Positions 1 through 7,649 are shown, counted from the stretch's first letter. The stretch is DNA of 64,000 bases from Formosa sp030427735 (GCF_051200825.1 NZ_CP195158.1:682001-746000), one strand, 5' to 3'. Numbers and translations are program-made. Notes: generated from the sequence alone by a model not told the origin.

Positions 1-660
1 ATTAACAGCTGCCCGAAGGTTATCGGGCACTAGAGCCTGTGGTACGCCTCCATAAAACCAAAGTGCATTTTCTACACAAGCCATAAAGTCTTCTTTCTTC
101 TGGCTCTCACAGGCTTCTACATAAGTATATTGGCTACTGCCCAAAACACACACAAAAACCTCTAAATCCTGGATTTCTCCTGTGTGCCTGTCCACTATGG
201 TGAGTTTCTTTCCTGTAAAATCTATAAATAATTTATCGCCGGCTTTGTGTGTAAAATGCATTACAGGCGACACTTCCTTGCTCCATTCTCGATACCAGTA
301 TCTGAACTGGGATAGTTTATAGCCATTAGGATGCTTGGCATAATATTCCTGCCATAAAAGTTCTTTGGTAACGCCCGTTTTGCGAAGCTCCTTATCAAAA
401 TAAGGAAAGTACTTTTCTAATATAACAAGCTGTTCGGGTTTGGTTTTTTGGTCCGATTTAAAAAGTCTGTCCAACTCTTCTAAGGTCATGGCTGACACTT
501 CATAGCCTGTTAACCCATATCGTTTGAAGAAATCGATGTACTTATCGATGGTATTACGTGAAATGTCAAGTTGGAGGCTTATTTTTCGCTTGCTGACACC
601 CTCACTGTAAAGCTTAAATATCTGTTTTATTTTACGCATATCTATTTGTTTATTGGCCAT
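1..660 (-). CDS. istA: IS21-family transposase IstA, N-terminal part (cut by window edge)
   Basis: Translating the minus strand from the ATG at 660 gives 220 uninterrupted codons that run off the left edge. The N-terminus has a helix-turn-helix of the Hin/IS21 type (around residues 10-45, 'SEGVSKRKISLQLDISRNT'). It is followed by the RNase-H-fold catalytic core: first Asp in 'LFIDFTGK' (D147) and second Asp in 'VPDNLRAAVN' (D213). The expected catalytic Glu lies outside the window. IstA cuts and joins the ends of IS21 elements with the AAA+ helper IstB, which would be encoded further left. The start is supported by the terminal repeats just upstream. No frameshift is seen in the visible part, so the element may be intact. 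Confidence 0.9.
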   Translation of the reverse strand, partial: MANKQIDMRKIKQIFKLYSEGVSKRKISLQLDISRNTIDKYIDFFKRYGLTGYEVSAMTLEELDRLFKSDQKTKPEQLVILEKYFPYFDKELRKTGVTKELLWQEYYAKHPNGYKLSQFRYWYREWSKEVSPVMHFTHKAGDKLFIDFTGKKLTIVDRHTGEIQDLEVFVCVLGSSQYTYVEACESQKKEDFMACVENALWFYGGVPQALVPDNLRAAVN

Positions 661-1006
661 GATCTTTTTAGGTAAAAGATCGAAAATGCCGTACAAATAG
701 AATCGATTTTTTTAGTGGCTCAGTTTCATCCGCTGTGGGTGGCTCAATTTCATCCGCCGCACTATGCTCACTTTAATCCGCTGCAGGTGGCTCACTATGG
801 CCGTTTTTTGCAGCTATTTCAGTAATAAAAGGTTTTATCATTTTTTTTGATTCCTATATACATGAATTCTCAACCTAGAAAAGTTCTCTTAAAGGATAAA
901 AAGAAAAATAGCACAACGATTTTAAAAGCTGTGTATCAGTAAATTAGTTAGGTGTTATGATATGTTGTGTTTGTTATAGCAGTTTCAGAAAAGTATAGGA
1001 AGTTAT
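661..1006. other. Gene-free stretch between IstA and the TPR lipoprotein
   Basis: No convincing gene is visible here. The first half (to about 812) is the end of the IS21-like element with its subterminal repeats. The remainder is AT-rich sequence upstream of the transposase and downstream of the convergently oriented neighbour. A 64-codon open frame on the plus strand (967-1161) mostly overlaps the lipoprotein gene in antisense and has no recognisable protein features. Confidence 0.6.
715..803. repeat. Four subterminal repeats at the IS21-type element end
   Basis: Four imperfect direct copies of a GTGGCTCAnTTTCATCCGCTG-like unit lie at 715-735, 739-758, 765-783 and 787-803, spaced 22-26 bp apart. 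IS21-family elements carry multiple repeated transposase-binding sites near their ends. The outermost copy runs into GGCCGTTTTTTGCA, and the CA at 811-812 would fit the usual 5'-TG...CA-3' termini, so the element boundary is probably near 812 (inference). The other end and any target duplication lie outside the window. Confidence 0.7.
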
Positions 1007-1882
1007 CTAATTTAAACATTTATACTTTAATTCTTCATAAGCATCTGTATACCCTAACTCACCTGATTTTTGAAGGTCATTACATGCTTTTTCGGTTTCA
1101 TTTAATTCAAAGTAAACAATGGATCTTAAATAGTAAGTTAATCCTTGATTTTCATTTTTAAACTCTATTGATCTAGTAAGACACGTTAATGCTTCCTGAT
1201 AATTTTTATAATCTAGAATAAAAAATAAGCCTTTAAATCTTAAAAGATTAGATCGTTCGGAGTCAGTAAGTGAATTACTGTTTAGTGCAAGAATCAAATC
1301 ATTAAATCCACCTTCTTTGTCTCCCAAATATCTTTTTACGATTCCCCTTAAACCAATGAAGAATGAGTGTTTCGGAAATATGTTTAGAGCTTGATTGATT
1401 GTTAAAAGTGCTTCTTCTTGATTACCAATATTATGTAAAGATCTATATTTAAAGTCGTAGGCTCTTAGATATTTGATGTTTTTATTTAAAGTCTGATTAA
1501 AATATTTAATGGCAGTTTCATAATTTTTTGAAGCCTCCAACTTTTGATTATTGTTCGCGTTAATTTTAGCTAGTTCATAATAATTTTTTCCTAAAAAAAA
1601 TAAAGTTGTGTCTAATTCAATATTATTGCTTAGACACTTTTCGAAAAGATTTATAGATTCTTTATACTGTTTGTTTTTATATTTAATCTTGGCATTTAAA
1701 AAATGAAAGCGTATGTCTGAACTGTCCAGTTTTATTGCTTTATTTATAATTAATGAGGCATCTGCAAAATTCTCCTTGTTATAAAGTTCGTTAGCCTCGT
1801 TAAAATAATTATTAGCTTCTCTATTTTTACATGAGTATAATATTATTAAAAGTAATAATAAAACTAATTTAAAAGGATGCAT
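1007..1882 (-). CDS. TPR-repeat lipoprotein
   Basis: A 291-residue protein with a hydrophobic N-terminus ending in a lipobox (LYSC, Cys18), so probably an exported lipoprotein. The mature part is built of helix-turn-helix TPR-like units: 'YNKENFADASLIINKAIKLD', 'YKESINLFEKCL', 'YETAIKYFNQTLNK', 'EEALLTINQALNIFPKH' and more towards the C-terminus. TPR lipoproteins usually act as protein-interaction scaffolds at the envelope. It sits alone between the IS21 end and the replication-like module and may be island cargo. No enzymatic domain is seen and no specific partner can be named. Confidence 0.75.
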   Translation of the reverse strand: MHPFKLVLLLLLIILYSCKNREANNYFNEANELYNKENFADASLIINKAIKLDSSDIRFHFLNAKIKYKNKQYKESINLFEKCLSNNIELDTTLFFLGKNYYELAKINANNNQKLEASKNYETAIKYFNQTLNKNIKYLRAYDFKYRSLHNIGNQEEALLTINQALNIFPKHSFFIGLRGIVKRYLGDKEGGFNDLILALNSNSLTDSERSNLLRFKGLFFILDYKNYQEALTCLTRSIEFKNENQGLTYYLRSIVYFELNETEKACNDLQKSGELGYTDAYEELKYKCLN

Positions 1883-2056
1883 AAAATATTTTGTGACTTT
1901 TTTATGTGATAAAAAATAAATGCAAATTAAATGATTTACATTAAAATTTTTATTTATAAATTGGAATTTAATGAAAAATGATTATAATTAATTATAAGAG
2001 AACGTTTTATTATTAGTCAAAATTTAATCCCATAGTTCTTAGAAAATTTTCGAGCC

Positions 2057-2920
2057 TTAAAATAGCAAATCTACCAAGTCGTCACCTTCTTCAATAGCTT
2101 TTTCTTCAAGAAACGTACTGCAAGAAATGTTGAATCCCATGTTTTTTAAGGTTAAAGTTTTAGTATTCCACGCTTCAAATTCGCTTTTGTCAGGATATAA
2201 AATAATATTATACTCTTTCAAGGGTTTAAGGAGTAAAGCTTTTAAATTGGCTTTAGATCCTGTTGCTAACCAAAGATAATCTGGAAATATAATACTCATA
2301 ATAACAGCAGTTTTTTCCGATTCAACAATACATACGGTGCTGCCTTTTTTATAGTCGCATAAATTATGTAATCCAAAAAGGCATTGTTGTAGTACGAAAT
2401 CTTTAATGCATAATACTTTATGTAACCATGTGATATGTGGGAATGGTTCTTTTATTCTTTTACCCGTATTCTTGTCATACAACATGATTTTACCCGCACA
2501 AACATTCAACTGCTCATCAATCTGTAAGAATACAGTAGCACCTTGCCATTTGTTAGATGTACCTATAAAGTACTTTTTAAGAGCATTTCTAACTTGGGTA
2601 GGTGTGAAATATTTTAATAAATAAAGCACAAAATGATTTTGCATGAAATCTTTTGTGAAATATTGTATGACGGCTTTATGATGACAAGAAGGCTCGACTT
2701 GCGGGACAGGTAGTGGTCGCTTTATTACAAAAGGGGTGGTGGTAGTGGTGTGTTGTGGTCGTTTGTGATACGCACATTTACTTTCACGATCACATCTACC
2801 TAAAGTAATTTCTAAATAGTTGTTCGTTTCTACTACTACATAGCGTACAAAGGTTTTTTTATTACAACTAGGACAGTTAAATTTTCTGCTAGATTTGTCT
2901 AAGGTATATTTATAATTCAT
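2057..2920 (-). CDS. DUF6371-type zinc-finger / primase-like protein
   Basis: From the ATG at 2920 the product is 287 aa. An upstream in-frame TTG at 2938 is less likely because those codons lie in a large inverted repeat. The N-terminus carries Cys16, Cys19, Cys43, Cys49 and His52, resembling the zinc-binding domain of mobile-element primases. The C-terminal half has a Toprim-like arrangement: a Glu in 'VCIVESEKTAV', then 'WLATGSKANLKAL', then 'ILYPDKSEFEAW'. Families annotated DUF6371 in Bacteroidetes islands look like this and are suspected to assist replication. It is the last gene of a tight minus-strand set with the AAA ATPase. The Toprim DxD motif is not clean, so catalytic primase activity is uncertain. 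Confidence 0.65.
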   Translation of the reverse strand: MNYKYTLDKSSRKFNCPSCNKKTFVRYVVVETNNYLEITLGRCDRESKCAYHKRPQHTTTTTPFVIKRPLPVPQVEPSCHHKAVIQYFTKDFMQNHFVLYLLKYFTPTQVRNALKKYFIGTSNKWQGATVFLQIDEQLNVCAGKIMLYDKNTGKRIKEPFPHITWLHKVLCIKDFVLQQCLFGLHNLCDYKKGSTVCIVESEKTAVIMSIIFPDYLWLATGSKANLKALLLKPLKEYNIILYPDKSEFEAWNTKTLTLKNMGFNISCSTFLEEKAIEEGDDLVDLLF

Positions 2921-2926
2921 ATTTTG

Positions 2927-2972
2927 AATTCGTACCAATCGTACTCCTATATAGGTACGATTGGTACGAATT
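2927..2972. repeat. Perfect 18-bp inverted repeat upstream of the primase-like gene
   Basis: The arms AATTCGTACCAATCGTAC (2927-2944) and its exact reverse complement (2955-2972) are separated by 10 bp. The centre contains the palindrome CCTATATAGG (2946-2955), so the whole block is almost one 46-bp palindrome. It fills the 57-bp gap between the 65-aa gene and the primase-like gene, ending 7 bp before the ATG of the latter. It could be an operator, a replication or nicking site, or an mRNA hairpin. It has no T-tract, so a simple intrinsic terminator is unlikely. Confidence 0.85.
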
Positions 2973-2977
2973 AGGTT

Positions 2978-3175
2978 TTATGGGATTCTTATGGTGTTGA
3001 AATGATTATTAATTAGGTATTCTATACCATCCTCTATAGTAAAGTCAGGTAATGGTTTGCGTTTTCTTTTTTGTGGTAGGTTGCATTTAATGTTGCCTTT
3101 AAGTAGTTCAAACAGCTTAATAAACTCATTTTCAGGAAGAGCTTTTGCTATTTTATAGACATCATTAGCTTCCAT
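2978..3175 (-). CDS. Small protein of the integrative-element replication module (65 aa)
   Basis: A 65-residue open frame starting one base after the stop codon of the upstream AAA ATPase gene (TAA-C-ATG), which implies translational coupling. The sequence is helical at the N-terminus ('MEANDVYKIAKALPENEFIK'), has a basic patch ('PQKRKRKPLP') in the middle and a short acidic tail motif 'FTIEDGIEYLI'. No known domain is recognised. Its place between a RepA-like ATPase and a primase-like protein suggests an accessory replication or regulatory factor, but that is inference from position only. Confidence 0.6.
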   Translation of the reverse strand: MEANDVYKIAKALPENEFIKLFELLKGNIKCNLPQKRKRKPLPDFTIEDGIEYLINNHFNTIRIP

Positions 3176-3176
3176 G

Positions 3177-4226
3177 TTAAATACCTAAAACCTTTCTTCT
3201 TTTTCTTATAGCACCCTCTGATAATCCAAGTTGTTCTGCAATCTTGACGTTACTTTCTCCTTGTTCGATTAAATTTTTCATTAAATCGTCTCTATCGGAA
3301 ATGTCGTTATAAGATGATTGTTTTAAATGATCTTTTTCTATTCCAAAATCTTCAAATTCAAAACGTAAAAAGTTAATTTGTTTTTGTAGTTTACAAATTA
3401 TCACATTGTTGGTGTGGTATAAATGTTCTGTATTACGCTGCTTAATTTGGATTAGATATCTTAATGATGGTTCCATTGAGCTTGCGCCTATAGCAAAAGA
3501 ACTATCGCAAAAATTCATAAGCATTTTACTGCCTGCTAAATCATTTTTACTAATAGGTTTAGATTCATCCCGTTTCGGTGTGTGTGCCAGTACTAAGATT
3601 GAAATGTTACTTTTTTTTGTGAGTTGCTTTAGAAGTTTCATTAATTCTAATGCATCTTTAGCACGTTCATTATCACTTTTTAAGTAGGTTAAATTGTCTA
3701 TAATAACAACTTCTGCTTTTTTTTGTGTAATAATGGTTTCAAGCGATTTACATAAATAATCTTCTATACTGTTAAAATCCTTAGGGATACTAAAATCTGT
3801 ATTTATTTCAGCCCGTAAAAAGTTAGAATGAAATACATAGTGATTTTTATAGTTTTCGGAACATCGGTTCTCAAATTGTTTATCCGATAATTCAAAATCC
3901 AAGTATAATACTTTTTTGGGTGGACACTCTAATTTAAAACCATGAATACTTTTACCACGACTTAAACTATCTGCAATTTGAACAGCAAGTATGGATTTTC
4001 CGATATTGGTGTCTGCAAATAAAATGCTTAACTCATTTTCATACCAAAATTCGCTGAACAGCATGTTTGGTATGGGGCGGTCTCTAGCTTCTTCAACCCA
4101 ATGGTTTGCGGGTTTAACAATAAGGCATCCACTTTTATTTAAATCATCAGAAAGTTGTCTTTGGTGCTTTTTTATATCCCCTAAAATTTCACTTCTAGGG
4201 GATTTGTTGTTTTCTAATTGCTCCAT
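3177..4226 (-). CDS. RepA-like AAA family ATPase (replicative helicase type)
   Basis: A 349-residue RecA-fold ATPase of the RepA/AAA_25 type found in plasmids and integrative elements. The Walker A is ADTNIGKS (residues 71-78, Ala in place of the first Gly), the Walker B is 'EVVIIDNLTYL', and a sensor-like 'ILVLAHTPKRD' follows. The last 35 residues form a helix-turn-helix ('GESNVKIAEQLGLSEGAIRK') that could bind DNA. RepA-type proteins form hexameric rings that unwind the origin of small replicons. The gene starts just after the stop of the 165-aa gene and is coupled to the 65-aa gene. Alternatively it could be a regulatory ATPase; the neighbouring primase-like gene favours replication. Confidence 0.8.
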   Translation of the reverse strand: MEQLENNKSPRSEILGDIKKHQRQLSDDLNKSGCLIVKPANHWVEEARDRPIPNMLFSEFWYENELSILFADTNIGKSILAVQIADSLSRGKSIHGFKLECPPKKVLYLDFELSDKQFENRCSENYKNHYVFHSNFLRAEINTDFSIPKDFNSIEDYLCKSLETIITQKKAEVVIIDNLTYLKSDNERAKDALELMKLLKQLTKKSNISILVLAHTPKRDESKPISKNDLAGSKMLMNFCDSSFAIGASSMEPSLRYLIQIKQRNTEHLYHTNNVIICKLQKQINFLRFEFEDFGIEKDHLKQSSYNDISDRDDLMKNLIEQGESNVKIAEQLGLSEGAIRKRRKVLGI

Positions 4227-4229
4227 TAA

Positions 4230-4727
4230 TTAGTGTTTAATTGCTAATATTTCCTTAGCTAGTTTCTGATAGTCAAAAGAGAACTCGTTTCCTTGAACCT
4301 GAAATTTCAATTGATTTACATTGTCGTTAGGTTCTTCTAAATAATTTGTTACGTTATCCAGAATTTTTAGAAATTCATCTTTTAATGATTCCGTTAAATT
4401 ACTTTCTTCCATTACGCTCTCTAATCTGTCACGAATTACCCACATAAATTCAATGCTATCATTATTGTTAGGGTTTAAGTGTTTGTAAAATAGCCATGTA
4501 ATTAAGAATGTAAAACCGAAAGTTTCTTCAAAGGGTTTTACATAAACAGCTCTTACGCCTCTTAAAGGCTCCGAATTATTTATACTAGGATCTGTTCTAA
4601 CTTTGTATATGTGTTCTACTAATACATTTCTTAGATACACAGATAAGGTTTCTTGTTGATCTTCTGCATAGCGTTCTAAACTAAGTTTGCTACTGTGGTC
4701 AATTCTAATGTTGATTTTTGTGTTCAT
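4230..4727 (-). CDS. Ribbon-helix-helix-like protein of unknown function (165 aa)
   Basis: This is the first gene of the four-gene minus-strand set that includes the RepA-like ATPase. The N-terminal 40 residues fit a ribbon-helix-helix DNA-binding fold: a short strand 'KINIRIDHSS', then two predicted helices ending 'LSVYLRNVLVEHI'. The remaining 120 residues are acidic and helical, with no family recognised. A repressor or copy-control role acting on the repeat array just upstream (4916-4987) would be typical of such modules, but nothing in the sequence proves it. Confidence 0.6.
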   Translation of the reverse strand: MNTKINIRIDHSSKLSLERYAEDQQETLSVYLRNVLVEHIYKVRTDPSINNSEPLRGVRAVYVKPFEETFGFTFLITWLFYKHLNPNNNDSIEFMWVIRDRLESVMEESNLTESLKDEFLKILDNVTNYLEEPNDNVNQLKFQVQGNEFSFDYQKLAKEILAIKH

Positions 4728-4915
4728 AATTTTTAGTTTTTAAGATTTAATGAATAAAGAGGGGTAGTTAAATTCAATGTTGCCAAACATCTTATGTGTA
4801 CATTATTGAATGTTGTTTTTGTGGTGCGGTGTATTCCGCTTGTAATACATGTTGTCATTTAAATATTGTTTAAAATTGTATTACGCAATTAACACCGTGT
4901 TTAGAATTTAAAAAA

Positions 4916-4987
4916 GGACACAGTTTGGTGCATTTAGGTGCAAAATGGTGTTTTTTAGGTGCAAAAAGTTGAGTTTTGGTGCAACGC
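4916..4987. repeat. Iteron-like array, about six to seven 10-11-bp direct repeats
   Basis: GGTGCA-type units begin at 4927, 4937, 4947, 4958, (4968) and 4978: GGTGCATTTA, GGTGCAAAAT, GGTGTTTTTTA, GGTGCAAAAA, GTTGAGTTTT and GGTGCAACGC. A weaker GGACACAGTTT starts at 4916. The spacing of 10-11 bp places every copy on the same face of the helix. Tandem phased repeats next to a Rep-type gene are typical of iterons or multi-site operators. The fifth copy is degenerate. Confidence 0.7.
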
Positions 4988-5072
4988 TATTTTTTTGACG
5001 CTAAATTTTAAAAATGGGGAGTACAAAATGTGGTTTTTGTGTGACGGAAGTGCTGTGGTTTTTGACCTTTAT

Positions 5073-5114
5073 TTTATAAAAAAAAGGCTGGACTTTGATA
5101 AGCCCAACCTTTTT
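5073..5114 (-). terminator. Intrinsic terminator after the 310-aa gene
   Basis: On the minus strand the sequence AAGGTTGGGCTT-ATCAA-AGTCCAGCC forms a stem closed by G-C and G-U pairs, and runs into a tract of eight or more T residues. It lies 36 bp past the stop codon of the integrase-linked gene and should end that transcript before the repeat region. Confidence 0.75.
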
Positions 5115-5149
5115 AAAGTGGTGTAATTTAGAATCTAGGTTATTCCAAA

Positions 5150-6082
5150 TTAGTTGTTTTTAGGGAACGAATTCCAACTTTCTCTAAATTTAGAAACCCT
5201 TTTTTTGTGGTTCTCATTCAATACATCTCTTTTGTTTATTCTTTTTAAGTTAAGAGAATAATGAGTATTAAGAGTGTTTCTAATTATTTTTTCAGATACA
5301 GGAAGAACATTTAGTTCTTTATTTAAAAAGTCAATTAACGCAGCGATTTGAGAAGGTATCTTGTCATTGATAGTTTTAATTGACATGTCGATAAATTTTA
5401 TAACATCATGATTAACCTTTGATTCAAAGTCTTCATATATTAAATCAACTGTAAGATTTCTATTAAAATGCTTGTCCTTCTCAAAATTAAAAGACTTATT
5501 TAAATCTACTAGAAACAATAACTGTTCTTGAAAATGTAGATACTTTTTGACTTTCTTATTTTTAATATTCCTAGTAAAATATGAGCTTTCACCTGTCAGA
5601 AAACGAAGGAGTAACTCTCTTTCTTCTTGAAAATTAAAAGGTAGTAAATCTTGCCTAGCTTTTAGACTGTCAAATATGTTATCGGATATCCAAATATTGA
5701 ATTCATTTGTTATATTTTTTAATGTATTTTTGAAATAATTGCATGCATACTGTCTTTTGTCTTGTTCAGATTTAGCCAAAGCTTCAATTTTGAAATTCTG
5801 TTCAAAATTTAATATTAGGCTTTGTGTTACTTGTTTATAATGATCCTTTAAGAAATCAACAAACTCGTATAGCACTGAATCTGTAGCGTGAAGTTTCTGT
5901 ATTGAATTTTTTAGTGAGCCGTTAGACTTAATTAATTCTGGGTCGCTAAAATCAATCTGGTTTAGGTTTTGTGTAATAACATAGTGAAAAAGAGAGTTTT
6001 TAACCAAAAAATTATCTTGTTTAGCGGTATCCCAGTCAAGAAACGTGGGGTCTTTAATAATCCCGAAATAATTTGAATTCAT
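5150..6082 (-). CDS. Unrecognised integrase-linked protein (310 aa)
   Basis: A soluble, largely helical, Lys/Asn/Phe-rich protein with no signal peptide, membrane segment or motif that I recognise. Its ATG directly abuts the integrase stop codon (6083), so the two are almost certainly co-transcribed and translationally coupled. It is followed by a strong terminator. The C-terminal third ('LPVSEKIIRNTLNTHYSLNL', then a basic stretch) could be DNA-contacting. A role in integration or excision control (as with RteC or excisionase-type partners) is possible from position only; no such family signature is visible. Confidence 0.65.
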   Translation of the reverse strand: MNSNYFGIIKDPTFLDWDTAKQDNFLVKNSLFHYVITQNLNQIDFSDPELIKSNGSLKNSIQKLHATDSVLYEFVDFLKDHYKQVTQSLILNFEQNFKIEALAKSEQDKRQYACNYFKNTLKNITNEFNIWISDNIFDSLKARQDLLPFNFQEERELLLRFLTGESSYFTRNIKNKKVKKYLHFQEQLLFLVDLNKSFNFEKDKHFNRNLTVDLIYEDFESKVNHDVIKFIDMSIKTINDKIPSQIAALIDFLNKELNVLPVSEKIIRNTLNTHYSLNLKRINKRDVLNENHKKRVSKFRESWNSFPKNN

Positions 6083-7402
6083 TTATTGTAATAGTTTAGA
6101 GTAATCATCTGGGAGTGCTGCATCAATATCTCTCAAATATTGTTCAAGAGCATTCATGGTTGCATGTCCTGTTATTAACTGTAGTCGGCTTTTAACTTCA
6201 AAAGGGGTTGCTGTTTTTGCCATCTCACGGTATACTTTAGTAATAAAAGTGTGCCTAAAGCTGTATAAACCATAATTGCTATCAAGACCAAAGTGATCTT
6301 TAACCTTTTTGAATTTTTTGGTATACAAGTCTCTCTTATTTGATTCCTTTGTATCCCAACTGCCACCTATCTGCGATTCGGTAAATAAAAAATCATCTTT
6401 AGAACAATGCGATAAATCGGGAAGTTGATTAATTAATATATCAGGTATAATCTTAATTTTTACAGGTTGATTCTTTGCTCTGATATATATCTTCTTGTCT
6501 TTTAGGTCTATATCTCCAATTTTTACTCTACAAACTTCAATCGGTCTTAAAAAATTATAGGATATAAATTGAACAAATAAGAAAAGTACAGGATCATTTT
6601 TTTTAAGATATTCAAATATGTCCTTCTGTTCGTGAGGTTTGTATGTCTTATTGCGCTCAGGTACTGCTTTAAGAACGTTTATTTTTTGAATGAAGTTAGA
6701 CGGTATGATATCGTTATCTTCCAAAAGCTGAAATAAAGAAGCTAAGTCTGTTCTTGTATTATTTCTATTTCTAGGACTAGAACTCTGTAAGACGTCATTT
6801 AAATGTTGTATTACGATTTTCTTTGTAATACAAGAGATGTCATTTTTAGAAGTAATGTCTTTTGTTAAAAGCCATTTTCTGAATCTATTTATGCGGCTCT
6901 TATATTTGGTGAAAGAGTCACTGGACATCATCCTTTCTTTTAATTCCAAAGCTAGCTTGAAAGCTTCTTCAATAGTTATAGTGTTTTGCTCATTGTCTTC
7001 TTCTATGTGAATTGGGGTAGAAGACTGTGTTGTTGCTTGAACTGTTGAAACTTTAGGTGTTGGATCTGAAATTTCCCCCTTCCTTTTAGATCTTTTAAGT
7101 AAGTATTCTTTTAGGCTAGTATTATCTGTATAAGGATTAAACCCTTCTTCTAAAATAATTAATAAACTTGTTTGTATTACCTTTAAAATATGCAAACGGG
7201 ATTTACGGTCTTTGTATAAGTTTGCGCCTCCCTTAATATAAGGTTGTCTTTGAAGTTTACCAGTTTTGGGATTTCTGAAAGCGTAATAAACATACCAGTT
7301 CTTTTTTAATGCAGAATCCTTTTCTTTTTTAGTGAGTTTTGACCAGTGGTTAATGTCAACTCCACCCGTGTAGATTTTAGGTTCTGAATAATCGATTTTC
7401 AT
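6083..7402 (-). CDS. int: Tyrosine recombinase / integrase
   Basis: The 439-aa product starts at the ATG at 7402. A longer in-frame start exists at 7483, but that would translate the promoter and tRNA terminator hairpin. Residues about 140-255 form a SAM-like core-binding domain, and residues about 255-439 the catalytic domain. Catalytic residues: Arg286 in 'NFLRPIEVCR', Tyr380 and Arg383 in 'YSFRHTF' (a Tyr where the classical HxxR His stands), His413 in 'LITGHA', and the nucleophile Tyr422 in 'LEQYLRDID'. It catalyses site-specific insertion and excision of a mobile element. It lies next to and in the same direction as tRNA-fMet, the likely attachment region, although no att duplicate is visible here. 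Confidence 0.92.
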   Translation of the reverse strand: MKIDYSEPKIYTGGVDINHWSKLTKKEKDSALKKNWYVYYAFRNPKTGKLQRQPYIKGGANLYKDRKSRLHILKVIQTSLLIILEEGFNPYTDNTSLKEYLLKRSKRKGEISDPTPKVSTVQATTQSSTPIHIEEDNEQNTITIEEAFKLALELKERMMSSDSFTKYKSRINRFRKWLLTKDITSKNDISCITKKIVIQHLNDVLQSSSPRNRNNTRTDLASLFQLLEDNDIIPSNFIQKINVLKAVPERNKTYKPHEQKDIFEYLKKNDPVLFLFVQFISYNFLRPIEVCRVKIGDIDLKDKKIYIRAKNQPVKIKIIPDILINQLPDLSHCSKDDFLFTESQIGGSWDTKESNKRDLYTKKFKKVKDHFGLDSNYGLYSFRHTFITKVYREMAKTATPFEVKSRLQLITGHATMNALEQYLRDIDAALPDDYSKLLQ

Positions 7403-7408
7403 AGGCAA

Positions 7409-7443
7409 ATCGTATACGTTATCGTATACTGTTCGCAAAAGTA
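7409..7443 (-). promoter_or_regulatory. Probable integrase promoter with direct-repeat operator
   Basis: On the minus strand TACTTTTG (7443-7436) matches the Bacteroidetes -7 consensus TAnnTTTG. Between it and the ATG at 7402 are two exact copies of ATCGTATAC (plus-strand 7409-7417 and 7421-7429), 12 bp apart, each containing the palindrome GTATAC. This places a repressor-type site over the expected transcription start. The -33 element is not clear. Confidence 0.5.
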
Positions 7444-7459
7444 AAAAAATAGAAGACAT

Positions 7460-7489
7460 AAAAAACGGATTGTGAGTACACAATCCGTT
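7460..7489 (-). terminator. Intrinsic terminator of tRNA-fMet
   Basis: AACGGATTGTG (7464-7474) pairs perfectly with CACAATCCGTT (7479-7489) across a 4-nt loop. Read on the minus strand, the 11-bp stem is followed by a run of T residues. It ends the tRNA transcript just before the integrase promoter. Confidence 0.85.
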
Positions 7490-7512
7490 GATTTTACTAG
7501 CGTGAGCCTTTG

Positions 7513-7585
<73 letters not shown>

Positions 7586-7595
7586 ATATCTGTTG

Positions 7596-7625
7596 CAAAT
7601 ATACAACGCTTTTTAGATAATACAA
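7596..7625 (-). promoter_or_regulatory. Promoter of tRNA-fMet
   Basis: On the minus strand, TTG (7625-7623) and TATATTTG (7603-7596) are separated by 19 bp. This matches the Bacteroidetes -33 / -7 (TAnnTTTG) arrangement. The -7 box ends 11 bp before the first tRNA base, leaving a short 5' leader. Confidence 0.65.
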
Positions 7626-7649
7626 GCATAAAATAGAATTAATTCTTAG

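Larger units (their letters stand above)
4728..5149. other. 422-bp gene-free region with phased direct repeats
   Basis: No open frame of note is present on either strand. The region contains the 10-bp-phased repeat array (4916-4987), inverted TGTAATAC/GTATTAC sequences at about 4841-4848 and 4878-4884, and at the right the terminator of the integrase-side transcript. Its position between an integrase pair and a replication-like operon makes it the natural place for an origin or control region. Confidence 0.6.

Noticed and set aside
967..1161. 64-codon plus-strand frame near the left end
   Set aside because: Mostly antisense to the TPR lipoprotein gene; no protein-like features.
7403..7483. 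Longer integrase start at 7483
   Set aside because: The added 27 codons read through the promoter-like box, direct repeats and tRNA terminator hairpin.
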